Assembly (NCBI GenBank): GCA_964621455.1
Contig: CAZULW010000006.1
Span: 1-64,000, forward strand
Origin: G020354025 sp964621455
Lineage (GTDB): Bacteria; Fidelibacterota; Marinisomatia; SCGC-AAA003-L08; TS1B11
Direction: 5' to 3'
Length of the DNA stretch: 64,000 nucleotides
In this document: positions 33,636 through 41,657 of the stretch, piece after piece
How the letters are laid out: every line of letters begins with the position of its first letter
Position numbering within the stretch: the stretch's first letter is position 1
Notes under the pieces: generated by a model
Told to the model about the DNA's origin: nothing
Seen by the model: only the letters and a program-made list of their open reading frames with translations
Databases searched by the model: none
Translations under genes and position numbers: made by a program

Positions 33636-36047
33636 TTGACCCCGCTTCACTTTATGGCCTCATTTGAACCAGGCCGTCTGTTTATACCTGATAAACTTCC
33701 GCTCTTCCGCCAGCACCCCCTCCTGCCCGTAGCCCTGGCGCTTATAGTGGGAATGGTGCTGGGGCATATCAGTCATTTACCCTGGGGGGTATGGGCGGGT
33801 CTCGCCGCGATTGGCCTGGCCATCTCTCGGCGCTGGGATGGTTGCCTGCTGGTGGCGGTCCTGGCCCTGGGGGGGTGGTTGTCACCCGACTATCGCCAGT
33901 CTGATCAACTACCTGAACTGAACCCTTCCCGGCAGTACCTCGTCCGGGGCGTCGTCAAGGATGCCCAGTACAGGGAAGACCGCACTCAGATTACGGTTCA
34001 TTTCCTGGTTGGTCTGCCTGATTCACTGCACCTCAAGCGCGGCATATGGCGGATTTACAACGGCCGCGAGCTGCCTATTACCGAAGATGAGGGTTTTTTA
34101 CCGGGCGACACCCTCTCCCTCCAGTGCCGGCTCGACTGGCCTGGTGGTCGGCGCAACCCCAACGGATTTAACTACCGCTACTACCTCTGGGCGCGCGGCG
34201 TGGATGTGCTTATCAAAGAGCCGGTGACGGTGCTGGCCGTTGGGCCGCGGCAGGGGTTTCACCTGGGACGGGCGCTGGCCCTCCTCAGGCAGCGGATAGC
34301 GGGCCGAATGGAGACCTGGCTCGGCCAGCCGCAGGCCGGGCTGGCAATGGGGCTGCTGCTGGGCGATAAAAGCGGCATTGATGATGACTTCCGCAGCCGG
34401 ATTACCGCCCTGGGGGTCGGGCACATACTGGCCGTCTCCGGGCTGCACGTGGGGTATGTGCTTCTGGTCCTCATGTCCCTGGCGGGGCTGGTTCCCATCC
34501 GCCGAGAAAACAGGGTTTTAATAGTGGGCGCCGGGTTGCTCGGCTACGTTTTCCTGACGGGCGCGCCTCCCAGCGTTGTCCGGGCGAGTATCATGGCTTT
34601 CCTGTATGCCTGGGGGCGGTCCCTGGAGCGGCGGCCCGGCGTCTGGAACCTACTGGGAGCGGCGGCCATCATCAGCCTGCTGATCAACCCCCGCAGCCTG
34701 TTCACCGCCAGCTTTCAGCTCTCGTTTGCGGCCGTGGCGGGTATACTTCATATCTACCCCCGGCTGCGGACCTGGATCGGCGGCACCCAAGCCGGTGAGT
34801 GGATATACCGGTGGCGGCCCCTGCGCTACACACTAGACCTCTTCCTGGTGGGCCTGGGAGCCCAGGTAGGTATCCTGCCGGTAACCCTGGCGGTATTCCA
34901 TACCACTTCCCTCTACGTGCTGCTTGCCAACCTGGTGGTAATCCCCCTCGCTGGCCTAGCTGTTATTGGGGAGCTGGTGGCCTTGCTGGCAGCGGTGGTG
35001 TGGGAAGGGCTGGGAGCAGTGTTCGCCAATGCCGTCTGGCTGTCTCTGACGCTCATGCAGGGAGCGGTGAATCTACTCTCCCGACTGCCCCATCCGCAGC
35101 TGGTCGTCGGCCATCCCGGATCGGCAGCCCTGGTGGCGCTGGTGGCGGGCATTATCGTCTTTCCCTACCTCTTCCAACCCGGAAGGCCCCGGTACCGCCT
35201 ACGGCTGTCGGCAGCGGTGCTGGCGGTGGCCAACCTGCTGGTATGGCAGTCCGCCCTGGCCGGCCGCTGCCTGCAGGTGACCGTCCTGGATGTGGGGCAG
35301 GGGGACGCCATCCACCTGGCCCTGCCTGATGGGCGCCACGTGCTGGTGGACGCCGGGATGCGGAATCCCCGGTTTGATCAAGGCGAGCGGGTGGTGGCTC
35401 CCTACCTCCGCGGCCGGGGCGTGAGCAGCCTCGACGCAGCCGTCATCAGCCATCCCCAGGCGGACCACATGGGGGGCCTGCTCTACCTGCTGGAACATGT
35501 GCGCGTGGGTGAAATCTGGGACACCCCTAACCGGCACAGCAGCCGGCTCTATGGCCGCCTCAAAGGTATCGCCGATTCGCTGGGGGTGCCGATCCGCTGC
35601 CTTACCGCCGGGCAGGTGCTCCAGCTGGGCACGGTGGACGTTTTCGTCCTGTCACCCGACTCGCTCCAGCTGGCAATTGTCCGGGACGTGAACGACGCCT
35701 CCCTGGTCCTCAAGGTGCGGTATGGCGGCACGTCCATGCTGTTTATGGGCGACGCCGGGCGGATGGCGGAGCTGCACTTGCTGGCCTACGGCGATTTCCT
35801 CCAGGCCGACTGGCTGAAGGTGGGACACCACGGTTCCCGCACCGCCAGCACCACGGCATTTTTAAAAGCCTGCCGCCCGGCCGGAGTGGTGGTCTCGGTG
35901 GGGGAGGGCAACGTTTATCGGCATCCATCGGAGGAGGTCATGGCCCGCCTGCATGAGGCCACCCGGGTAGTCCACCGCACCGACCGGGACGGGGCCCTGG
36001 TGCTGCGCTCCGACGGGAAAAAGTGGCGGGTGGTGGACTGGCGGTAG
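33636..36047 (+). CDS. comEC: ComEC/Rec2 DNA uptake channel with C-terminal MBL domain
   Basis: 803 residues (TTG 33636; ATG 33654 also fits). An N-terminal DUF4131 OB-like region (about 80-190) with flanking helices is followed by the Competence membrane domain (about 230-510, motif VSGLHVGYVL). The C-terminal metallo-beta-lactamase domain (about 545-803) has LDVGQGDA, HPQADHMGG and KVGHHGSRTAS. It forms the inner-membrane channel for single-stranded DNA in natural transformation. Its last 59 codons plus stop are part of a 180-bp segment repeated perfectly 2,090 bp downstream, flanking a cassette; the gene itself is intact. Confidence 0.95.
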   Translation: MTPLHFMASFEPGRLFIPDKLPLFRQHPLLPVALALIVGMVLGHISHLPWGVWAGLAAIGLAISRRWDGCLLVAVLALGGWLSPDYRQSDQLPELNPSRQYLVRGVVKDAQYREDRTQITVHFLVGLPDSLHLKRGIWRIYNGRELPITEDEGFLPGDTLSLQCRLDWPGGRRNPNGFNYRYYLWARGVDVLIKEPVTVLAVGPRQGFHLGRALALLRQRIAGRMETWLGQPQAGLAMGLLLGDKSGIDDDFRSRITALGVGHILAVSGLHVGYVLLVLMSLAGLVPIRRENRVLIVGAGLLGYVFLTGAPPSVVRASIMAFLYAWGRSLERRPGVWNLLGAAAIISLLINPRSLFTASFQLSFAAVAGILHIYPRLRTWIGGTQAGEWIYRWRPLRYTLDLFLVGLGAQVGILPVTLAVFHTTSLYVLLANLVVIPLAGLAVIGELVALLAAVVWEGLGAVFANAVWLSLTLMQGAVNLLSRLPHPQLVVGHPGSAALVALVAGIIVFPYLFQPGRPRYRLRLSAAVLAVANLLVWQSALAGRCLQVTVLDVGQGDAIHLALPDGRHVLVDAGMRNPRFDQGERVVAPYLRGRGVSSLDAAVISHPQADHMGGLLYLLEHVRVGEIWDTPNRHSSRLYGRLKGIADSLGVPIRCLTAGQVLQLGTVDVFVLSPDSLQLAIVRDVNDASLVLKVRYGGTSMLFMGDAGRMAELHLLAYGDFLQADWLKVGHHGSRTASTTAFLKACRPAGVVVSVGEGNVYRHPSEEVMARLHEATRVVHRTDRDGALVLRSDGKKWRVVDWR

Positions 36048-36049
36048 GG
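35870..36049 (+). repeat. 180-bp direct repeat, copy 1 (3' end of comEC)
   Basis: Every base from 35870 to 36049 is identical to 37960-38139. The copies diverge at both outer edges (CC versus AC before, G versus T after). This copy is the natural end of comEC. The 1,910 bp between the copies carry a three-gene minus-strand operon. Confidence 0.97.
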
Positions 36050-36175
36050 GGGGCAGTGTAATATTTCCGCCATGGTGCTGGCTGAGCTGGATTGGATGGG
36101 GATTAATGTGAGTTGGGTGCTGAGAGGGAAGGGAAAGATGATTAGTGATGGCCAAATGAGCAGAAAAGGTGGGGC

Positions 36176-36601
36176 CTAAACTGATAATTTATCGAGGTAC
36201 TCTTTAATAGTTGCGACAATCTGCTCCCGATTCTCTCCAGTACAACTACCGTCAATAGTTTCAATCATTTCTCCGGCCTGGTTTACAAGAGCTTCCGCGT
36301 TCTTCTTTCGCTCAACGGATTGCTTTTGTAAGCGATAGTCTGCATCAATTCGGCGGCTATTAAGGTCTCCAAGTTTAGAGGCTACTGATATAATCTCATC
36401 GACACCACAATTATTGAATAGGTATTGTACTTTTTTATGCCCTTGGGGTCCCTTATCAATCTTAAAACCCATTCCTTCCAGGATTTCCACTCCAACATTG
36501 TAAGTGGCATAATATGCTCGATTGATTGCCGATCGAAAATCTACGGCGCGCCTACCCCTCGCTAATTCCGTTGCGAGGATATGGTAATCTCGCGGGTCCA
36601 C
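36176..36601 (-). CDS. HEPN-domain protein, UPF0332/COG1895-like
   Basis: 141 residues, all-helical. FRSAINRAYYATYNVGVEIL (about 22-41) and a later RRIDADYRL (about 85-93) match the COG1895/COG2250 type of HEPN protein. The canonical RX4-6H RNase motif is not present; the RIDADYRL region takes its usual place. HEPN proteins are typically toxins of toxin-antitoxin or defence modules, often paired with a nucleotidyltransferase, but none is seen here. It is the last gene of a tight operon (3-bp gap to the 177-aa gene) inside the comEC-tail-flanked cassette. Confidence 0.75.
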   Translation of the reverse strand: MDPRDYHILATELARGRRAVDFRSAINRAYYATYNVGVEILEGMGFKIDKGPQGHKKVQYLFNNCGVDEIISVASKLGDLNSRRIDADYRLQKQSVERKKNAEALVNQAGEMIETIDGSCTGENREQIVATIKEYLDKLSV

Positions 36602-36604
36602 GGT

Positions 36605-37138
36605 TCAAAGAATGTTGTATGCAAGCCGGATTTTATCTCGTTCGGGCCAGGGGATTGACTTCACCTTAAGGTTAATGAAGTTATCATACTTTCTTAAGAC
36701 GTCCTCAACTTCACCCTCAACCGTAATATCGAGCACTAGCCACCTATCCTCTGTTTCGGGATCTTGTGCAAGTCGCGGTGCTGGCTCTACGATTGGAGAG
36801 AAGCACGTTTTGATTAGATCAAGGGCTTTACCCAAGTATCGCAATATCCCGAGTTCCTCGCAGAATTGAATGACCTCTTTTGGAAAAGTATCGGGTATTT
36901 CTTCCACCTTGTCTGCTGGTCGCGCGCTGATGACCTCTCCACTCGTAGTATCACCGAAATCCTGAACATCTGGGCCCGGAGTAACGACCCACTCTACGTC
37001 TGGTTTTAAAGCGAATCTACGGGGCGAGGATTGATCCTCTTCTTCAAGTCGTGCTAACTGGGAGGTCACATCCTCCCCGAGCCTGAATAAAAGGGCAATC
37101 TGTATATCTCTCTTGACAGTTGTAGCGGATGTGTTCAT
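36605..37138 (-). CDS. Unknown protein of the HEPN cassette
   Basis: 177 residues, not recognised. The N-terminus (TTVKRDIQIALLFRLGEDVT) may be a helix pair; the middle is acidic and Pro-rich; the C-terminal part, LVLDITVEGEVEDVLRKYDN followed by IPWPERDKIRLAYNIL, looks like a compact alpha-beta domain. It lies 8 bp after the DUF2299-like gene and 3 bp before the HEPN gene, so it is a likely functional partner (antitoxin, sensor or adaptor). It has no GSX-DXD nucleotidyltransferase motif. Lower GC content than comEC suggests a foreign origin. Confidence 0.7.
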   Translation of the reverse strand: MNTSATTVKRDIQIALLFRLGEDVTSQLARLEEEDQSSPRRFALKPDVEWVVTPGPDVQDFGDTTSGEVISARPADKVEEIPDTFPKEVIQFCEELGILRYLGKALDLIKTCFSPIVEPAPRLAQDPETEDRWLVLDITVEGEVEDVLRKYDNFINLKVKSIPWPERDKIRLAYNIL

Positions 37139-37146
37139 GGTGTTCG

Positions 37147-37584
37147 CTATTTAAATCGCTTCAGATTGATAATAAATAGGACGGATGCATCGTGGAGATT
37201 GTAGAACTTCTGGAAAAACAGTTCTTTGGAGAGGCCATCCTCATAAATGTAATTTTCAATTAACAATCCTTTAAGTATCGTTTTCTCCTCATCTTCAAAT
37301 CCTATGTTGTATCTGGTATGGCACAATAGAAGGTCACGCTTGAGATGGTATAAGAACTCTTCCCTGTCCTCAATTGTGCTCGCTTTTTGCTTGGCTACAT
37401 CATCCTCATGGACTCCAAGCCTGCGTTGAATAAGTACTCGATCCTCATCTTTGGGCTTTACAACCACAAATGGTATATCTCGAAACTCGCCCCTAAGTAA
37501 CCAATCTGCACCGTCGGCCGTATCTTCTGATGGTTTGGCGTCAATCTGTTCTAGCCATTTGAGGATTTGATTCTTATTGATCAT
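37147..37584 (-). CDS. DUF2299-like (type III secretion chaperone-like fold) protein
   Basis: 145 residues. The layout resembles DUF2299: an N-terminal ILKWLEQID helix, a beta segment FVVVKPKDEDRVLIQRRLG, a charged helix STIEDREEFLYHLKRDLLL, and a final GLSKELFFQKFYNLHDASVL helix. Such domains have a chaperone-like fold of unknown role in prokaryotes. First gene of the three-gene cassette operon; the family match is by eye and tentative. Possible role: holding the HEPN protein inactive or sensing a target (inference). Confidence 0.6.
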   Translation of the reverse strand: MINKNQILKWLEQIDAKPSEDTADGADWLLRGEFRDIPFVVVKPKDEDRVLIQRRLGVHEDDVAKQKASTIEDREEFLYHLKRDLLLCHTRYNIGFEDEEKTILKGLLIENYIYEDGLSKELFFQKFYNLHDASVLFIINLKRFK

Positions 37585-37959
37585 ATCTCAGATATATCCT
37601 TACCGACAACTGTACGCATGCCTTGATAGAGAATGCTCAAATATTGTGCCAGGGATCGCTGAATTGGTGTGGGGGGGCAATCTGGAAGTGAGTGGGCTTA
37701 AAACCGACTTCACGATGCTTTATTGTTCTTTCTAACAAACTTGTGAGTTCCGACGGAACTTAATCGCCACTCTGTTCGAACTGGATGGAAGGTAATGAAT
37801 TTGGGCGGCATTCTGAAAGGGTAAATTATCATGATGGGTCGCCCCCGCTAACCAACGTACTCCAGCTTCAGACTCCTCTCGCTCCATTGTTCAATGAAAG
37901 CCTGAATGACCTCGTATTGCAAGTTACTTGCAGGTCGGGTTACTTCTCTCGACGGGAAA
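37585..37959. other. cassette upstream region, possible gene remnant
   Basis: 375 bp between the operon start and the second repeat copy. It should contain the promoter of the minus-strand operon, though no clear boxes were identified. On the minus strand 37957-37851 is open for about 35 codons and ends at TAG with EVIQAFIEQWSERSLKLEYVG, which could be the tail of a transposase or another gene; I cannot name the family. Confidence 0.35.
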
Positions 37960-38137
37960 CTGCCGCCCGGCCGGAGTGGTGGTCTCGGTGGGGGAGGGCA
38001 ACGTTTATCGGCATCCATCGGAGGAGGTCATGGCCCGCCTGCATGAGGCCACCCGGGTAGTCCACCGCACCGACCGGGACGGGGCCCTGGTGCTGCGCTC
38101 CGACGGGAAAAAGTGGCGGGTGGTGGACTGGCGGTAG
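37928..38137 (+). pseudogene. Detached 3' end of comEC (duplicate)
   Basis: 69 codons are open, of which the last 59 and the stop are identical in DNA to the end of comEC (MBL domain, from CRPAGVVVSVGEGN region to KKWRVVDWR). The upstream codons are unrelated. No ribosome binding site is seen. It is a by-product of the repeat flanking the HEPN cassette rather than a gene. Confidence 0.9.
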
Positions 38138-38139
38138 GG
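37960..38139 (+). repeat. 180-bp direct repeat, copy 2 (duplicated comEC end)
   Basis: Perfect copy of 35870-36049. The repeat length greatly exceeds a usual transposon target duplication (2-14 bp) and typical tyrosine-recombinase core sites (about 20-60 bp). Confidence 0.97.
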
Positions 38140-38261
38140 TGAGACGGTGGCGACTACTTTAACCTCGACCTTTTTCCGAATGACTGGTAACTTTACTGAC
38201 AACCGATGAAAGTGCCCGTGTCCTCGCCTGGACCACCGTAGATGTAATAAGGAGACTCACC

Positions 38262-38891
38262 GTGTCAGAACCCAAAGCCAAGGCTGACCGCATCCAGCTG
38301 CTCACCCCCTGGCTCTATCATTGGACGGTCAGCGATGACCGTATAGATAATTTCCGCAGCGACGCCTACGCCGTACTGACGGATGAAGGGAAGGTCCTGA
38401 TTGACCCCCTCCCTTTGGCTGATAAGGCCTTGGCGGAGATAGGCAAGGTGGCGGCCATCTGTCTGACCAGGGACGGCCACCAGCGCTCGGCCTGGCGCTA
38501 CCGTAAGGCCTTGGGGGCGCCGGTCTATGCTCCCGAGGGTGCGGTTGAGCTGGAGGAGGAACCGGACCAGTGGTTCGGCGACGGGGATGCGCTCCCCGGC
38601 GGGTTCAAGGCCATCCGGACCCCCGGACTGACAAACCATTACGCCCTGCTTATGGATACGGAGGGCGGTTCGGGGGCCCTGTTCTGCGGCGATCTCCTTA
38701 TCCGGGAAGGCGAAGGGCCGTTTCAACTCCTGCCCGACGAGTATCTGGATGATCCCACCCTTGCCCGCGAAAGTGCCAGCCGGCTGGCCCAACTCCAGGT
38801 GGAGATCCTCTGCCCGGCCCATGGTGCTCCGTGCCTGATCGGCTGCGGCCAGGCGATCCAGGAGGCGCTGGAGGGGGATAGCCGGATATGA
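38262..38891 (+). CDS. Metallo-beta-lactamase-fold protein with degenerate metal site
   Basis: 209 residues. DAYAVLTDEGKVLIDPLP, GGFKAIRTPGLTNHYALL, LFCGDLLI and CPAHGAP follow the MBL fold order, but the HXHXDH motif is replaced by TRDGHQRSA, so one or both metals may be lost. A clear AAGGAG (38249-38254) precedes the GTG at 38262. It begins just after the duplicated comEC end. Function is unknown; in other genomes such proteins are often annotated as MBL-fold hydrolases. Confidence 0.8.
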   Translation: MSEPKAKADRIQLLTPWLYHWTVSDDRIDNFRSDAYAVLTDEGKVLIDPLPLADKALAEIGKVAAICLTRDGHQRSAWRYRKALGAPVYAPEGAVELEEEPDQWFGDGDALPGGFKAIRTPGLTNHYALLMDTEGGSGALFCGDLLIREGEGPFQLLPDEYLDDPTLARESASRLAQLQVEILCPAHGAPCLIGCGQAIQEALEGDSRI

Positions 38892-38967
38892 TATTCAATC
38901 TATAATGGCAAATTTCGAGTTTACCGTTTGTAAATTACGTCAGAATTACAATTAAGGAGTGTTGTGA

Positions 38968-40041
38968 ATGTTTACCTCGGTTTCCATTAGAAACTTTCGC
39001 TGTTTCGACGAATTGTCCATTGAGTCAATGGGTCGGGTAAACCTGATAGCAGGAGCGAATAACTTGGGTAAAACAGCGCTGTTAGAAGCCATCTTCCTGC
39101 TTTTAGGTGCGATGAACATAGGCCTTGTGATAAAAATCAGTGCCTTCCGTGGTATTAGTGAGTTCAAAGGGAATTTATCTTCAATTCGTGAGTCGTTATG
39201 GAATCCTCTGTTCCTGAATTTCGACACCAGAGCCAAGATTGAAATTAACGGATCGCTTAGTTCTGGCGGACGGCACAGTATAAAACTGCACTTGGTTCAA
39301 GGTTCCTCTGCTCATTTGGCGATTGGTGATAAGTCAAATTCAAAAAACGAACTTGGGACAACCGGTTTACCTGGTCAGGTGCTACAACTTCGGTTCGAGG
39401 ACTCATCCGGCAAAACTCAATCAGCCGAGATGATAGTTGACGAGAAAGGACTGCGAGTAGAGCCGGCGCCTCCAGAACCACCTTTCCCTGGCTATTTTCT
39501 GGCAGCTTGTCATCGTCTAACTCCACAAGAAGATGCTGAACGCTTTGGCCGATTGGAAGTGATAGAGGAGCCTTACAACCTATTGGAAACGCTGCAAATT
39601 ATCGAGCCGCGCTTAAAGAGAATTGCCACTATCTATAGTGCAGGGGTTCCTATGCTTTATGGCAACTTAGGATTGGCAAGGATGCTTCCCCTGCCCTTAA
39701 TGGGCGATGGCTTGGGGCGTCTGATCTCCATTTTATTGGCGATAGCAAACGCGCCGCATGGTGTTGTTCTTATAGATGAGATTGAAAATGGCTTGCACCA
39801 TTCAGTAATGAGTAAAGTTTGGCAAGCAATTGACCATGCAGCTCTTCGGTTCGATACCCAGGTCTTTGCCGCAACGCACAGCTTAGAGTGTATTAGAGCT
39901 GCAGGGGAAGCATTTATGCAAAGTGAGAGAAATGATTTTCGGCTGCATCGATTGGAGCGCGTCGATGATCGGATTCGAGCAGTTACCTATGATGAGGAGA
40001 CGCTCGCCTCGGCAATGAGAGCTGACCTTGAGGTGCGCTGA
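38968..40041 (+). CDS. OLD/RecF-like AAA ATPase of a putative defence pair
   Basis: 357 residues. An ABC-type ATPase starting SVSIRNFRCFDEL with Walker A GANNLGKT (about 28-35), the PLMGDGLGRL signature-like segment, Walker B VVLIDEIENGLHH (about 266) and the switch ATHSLECIRA. This is the AAA_15/AAA_21 type found in OLD, Gabija-like and PARIS-like systems. AAGGAG (38954-38959) precedes the ATG. Its stop overlaps the start of the next gene by 1 bp (TGATG). The low GC content contrasts with rnhB just downstream, which supports recent acquisition. Confidence 0.88.
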   Translation: MFTSVSIRNFRCFDELSIESMGRVNLIAGANNLGKTALLEAIFLLLGAMNIGLVIKISAFRGISEFKGNLSSIRESLWNPLFLNFDTRAKIEINGSLSSGGRHSIKLHLVQGSSAHLAIGDKSNSKNELGTTGLPGQVLQLRFEDSSGKTQSAEMIVDEKGLRVEPAPPEPPFPGYFLAACHRLTPQEDAERFGRLEVIEEPYNLLETLQIIEPRLKRIATIYSAGVPMLYGNLGLARMLPLPLMGDGLGRLISILLAIANAPHGVVLIDEIENGLHHSVMSKVWQAIDHAALRFDTQVFAATHSLECIRAAGEAFMQSERNDFRLHRLERVDDRIRAVTYDEETLASAMRADLEVR

Positions 40042-40649
40042 TGCCGCCACCTACTGAGATTGATGAACGAAAACAAATCATCGTCGAAGGCAGAGATGCC
40101 CAGGAGTTCTTTCGCGCACTTCTAAAGCATATGGGTGTAGCCAACATTCAGGTACAAGACTTTGGTGGTGTAAGCGATCTGCGAGGATTTCTAAAAGCGT
40201 TGTGTAACATGCCGGGCTTTTATGGGGTGAGTTCCTTGGGAATTGTCCGGGACGCGGAAACAAATGCGGCGTCTGCATTTCAGAGCGTTTGTAGCGCCCT
40301 AAATGATGCCAAGCTGACTGGACCTCGGAAACCACTGTTACCAGCGGGTAAACATCCACAAGTCACCATTCTAATCTTACCGGATTCAAAAACGCCTGGT
40401 ATGCTAGAGACTCTTTGCATGCAATCGGTAGCTGACGATCCTGTCATAGAGTGTATTACGAGATTCTTTGAATGCATAAATAAACGTGCTGAATCATTCC
40501 CAAAAAATATGCCAAAAGCTCAGGTGCAAGCTTTTCTGGCATCTAGGCCGAAGCCGGGTTTGCTTCTTGGTCAGGCAGCCCACGCTGGATTTTGGCCATG
40601 GGATAGCCCTGCTTTTACTAGTATAAAGCGGTTTGTGCAAACGTTTTAA
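40041..40649 (+). CDS. DUF3226 protein, TOPRIM-like partner of the AAA ATPase
   Basis: 202 residues. KQIIVEGRDAQEFFRALL at the N-terminus gives the TOPRIM-like Glu. GIVRDAETNAASAF supplies an acidic motif (D-A-E where DXD is usual). ILPDSKTPGMLETLCMQSV and RPKPGLLLGQAAHAGFWPWD match the DUF3226 family. It is translationally coupled to the ATPase. In PARIS the comparable pair is AriA (ATPase) plus AriB (TOPRIM, DUF4435); DUF3226 probably plays the nuclease-like effector role here (inference). Confidence 0.82.
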   Translation: MPPPTEIDERKQIIVEGRDAQEFFRALLKHMGVANIQVQDFGGVSDLRGFLKALCNMPGFYGVSSLGIVRDAETNAASAFQSVCSALNDAKLTGPRKPLLPAGKHPQVTILILPDSKTPGMLETLCMQSVADDPVIECITRFFECINKRAESFPKNMPKAQVQAFLASRPKPGLLLGQAAHAGFWPWDSPAFTSIKRFVQTF

Positions 40650-40718
40650 AACTCTACTCAATTTTTGAAAGTTCTATAGGGCAATCTCCTTTATTAAAAC
40701 TTCGCTGACGAGGGGTAG

Positions 40719-41657
40719 TTGTCAAACCTGACAGCCGGGATTGATGAAGCCGGCCGGGGCCCCCTGGCCGGGCCGGTGGTGGCCGCGGCGGTGATCCTCG
40801 ATCCCGAGCGCCCCATCGAAGGGCTGGCCGACTCCAAGCGGCTGACTGCCAAGCGCCGGGCCGCCCTGTACGACGTGATCCTTGACCGGGCCCTGGCGGT
40901 GGGGATCGGCGAGAGCCAGCGGGCGGAGATAGACCGCCGGAACATCTTCCAGGCCACTATCACCGCCATGCAGCGGGCCGTGGACGCCCTCAATCCAGGT
41001 CCGGACCACCTCCTCATTGACGGCAAAAATATTCAACTGGATCACCCCTCCCAGGAGACCATCGTCGATGGTGACGAAACAGAGCCGGCCATCAGTGCCG
41101 CCTCCATCGTGGCCAAGGTCCACCGCGACCGCCTCATGGCCGAGTACCACAAGGTCTACCCGGAATACGGCTTCGACCGGCACAAGGGCTACGGCACCAA
41201 GGCACACATGCAGGCACTGGCCGACCACGGGGCCTGTCCCATCCACCGCCAGTCCTTCCGGCCGGTGAAGCAGCACCTGCCGCAGTGGCGCAGCCTCAAG
41301 GACCGCCACACCCTGGGCCGACTGGGAGAGCGCCTGGCCGCCACCTACCTCATCGAGAACGGTTACACCATCCGGGATATGAACTACCACGCCGCTCGCC
41401 TGGGTGAACTGGATATTGTCGCCGGGTGCGGGGCCGTCACCGTCATCTGCGAGGTGAAGTCTCTGGTACCGGGGAAGTGGGGAGAGCCGGAAGAGCAGAT
41501 AGGGGTCAAGAAACGGGACCGGATCATGGCCGCCGCCCAACAATACTGCGCCGAAAAAGGAATCGACACCGATGTGCGATTCGATGTAATATCGGTGAAG
41601 TTTACCAAGGCCGGGCCAGGCATTATGCACTGGCCCGGTGCTATCCATGCAGATTAG
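40719..41657 (+). CDS. rnhB: RNase HII fused to YraN/UPF0102 nuclease-like domain
   Basis: 312 residues. Residues 1 to about 190 are ribonuclease HII, with GIDEAGRGPLAGP (Asp9, Glu10), ADSKRLTAKRR and SAASIVAKVHRD. Residues about 200-312 are a YraN (UPF0102) domain: LGRLGERLAATYLIENGY, GELDIV and CEVKSL (E-x-K of the PD-(D/E)XK-like fold). The genes are often neighbours; here they are one reading frame. RNase HII removes ribonucleotides from DNA; YraN is linked to DNA uptake or repair. TTG at 40719 follows GAGGGGTAG. The end overlaps ggt by 11 bp. Confidence 0.93.
   Translation: MSNLTAGIDEAGRGPLAGPVVAAAVILDPERPIEGLADSKRLTAKRRAALYDVILDRALAVGIGESQRAEIDRRNIFQATITAMQRAVDALNPGPDHLLIDGKNIQLDHPSQETIVDGDETEPAISAASIVAKVHRDRLMAEYHKVYPEYGFDRHKGYGTKAHMQALADHGACPIHRQSFRPVKQHLPQWRSLKDRHTLGRLGERLAATYLIENGYTIRDMNYHAARLGELDIVAGCGAVTVICEVKSLVPGKWGEPEEQIGVKKRDRIMAAAQQYCAEKGIDTDVRFDVISVKFTKAGPGIMHWPGAIHAD

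Noticed and set aside
37928..38137. 69-codon frame read as an independent small MBL-type gene
   Set aside because: Its last 59 codons are an exact DNA copy of the comEC end and there is no ribosome binding site; it is part of the cassette repeat.
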